From the NCBI GenBank assembly GCA_030619245.1, contig JAUXBS010000099.1:1-5514 (forward strand): a stretch of DNA of 5,514 nt, written 5' to 3'. Made by a program: the position numbers and the translations under genes. Positions 5,492-5,514 of the stretch are shown here, piece by piece. Every line of letters starts with the position of its first letter. The stretch's first letter is position 1. This DNA comes from Clostridia bacterium (lineage in GTDB: Bacteria > UBA6262 > WVXT01 > JAUXBS01). Under the pieces are notes generated by a model that saw only the letters and a program-made list of their open reading frames with translations, had not been told where the DNA came from and made no database searches.

Positions 5492-5514
5492 CGGGCAAGC
5501 GCCGGGGTCAAACC

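Larger units (their letters stand above)
5263..5514. other. Non-coding, repeat-rich right-hand flank
   Basis: No convincing gene is seen. The left part is AT-rich and holds the leftward promoter. The middle holds an imperfect hairpin (5372-5402). The right part turns GC-rich, with a palindrome-based hairpin (5434-5459) and a likely dispersed repeat motif (5472-5491). A possible rightward promoter, TTGTAA at 5373-5378 and TATAAT at 5397-5402 with an 18-base spacer, overlaps the first hairpin and would fire out of the window. The abrupt composition change suggests an inserted element whose far end lies beyond the window. Confidence 0.5.

Noticed and set aside
5401..5514. Rightward open frame starting ATGATG and running off the window end
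   Set aside because: No ribosome binding site, and it reads through the palindrome and repeat motif, typical of spurious calls in repeats.

Overview
The window holds a compact, rightward operon of an anaerobic bacterium, with one leftward gene and a repeat-rich non-coding tail at the right end. The left edge cuts into the small subunit of a group 1-type [NiFe] hydrogenase. Then follow the catalytic large subunit, its C-terminal maturation endopeptidase, the two subunits of an acetogen-type methylenetetrahydrofolate reductase (MetV and MetF), and a Rex redox-sensing repressor. The bacterial assignment rests on Rex, on Shine-Dalgarno sites before the genes and on the MetV/MetF pair. Arginine is often encoded by AGG and base composition is mid-range. 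The phylum cannot be fixed from the sequence alone; an anaerobe using the Wood-Ljungdahl pathway is a reasonable inference, because MetV next to MetF is typical of that route.

Layout: 1-666 hydrogenase small subunit (5' end outside the window); 694-2235 large subunit; 2222-2695 maturation protease; 2682-3371 metV; 3364-4239 metF; 4243-4887 rex. Junctions are tight: a 27-nt gap with a good Shine-Dalgarno, overlaps of 14, 14 and 8 nt, then a 3-nt gap. This points to a single transcript with translational coupling. The coupling runs straight from hydrogenase maturation into methylene-THF reductase.

On the minus strand, 4900-5262 encodes a half-length TauE/SafE-family membrane protein, convergent with rex, with its own good promoter (-35 at 5315-5320, -10 at 5292-5297). 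The last 250 bases carry no convincing gene. They hold two hairpin-forming inverted repeats and a 20-base motif resembling a dispersed repeat seen in many environmental bacteria.

How the genes may work together: the hydrogenase oxidises H2 (or evolves it), MetVF reduces methylene-THF to methyl-THF, and Rex would tune the operon to the NADH/NAD+ ratio. No Hdr, Rnf or MvhD partner gene is visible in the window, so the electron route from hydrogenase to MetVF is open. The key unknown is the missing N-terminus of the small subunit: a Tat signal would put the hydrogenase outside the cytoplasm and argue against direct coupling. The small subunit also has a cysteine at the position where standard [NiFe] enzymes have proline beside the medial cluster, which suggests a [4Fe-4S] rather than a [3Fe-4S] medial cluster.
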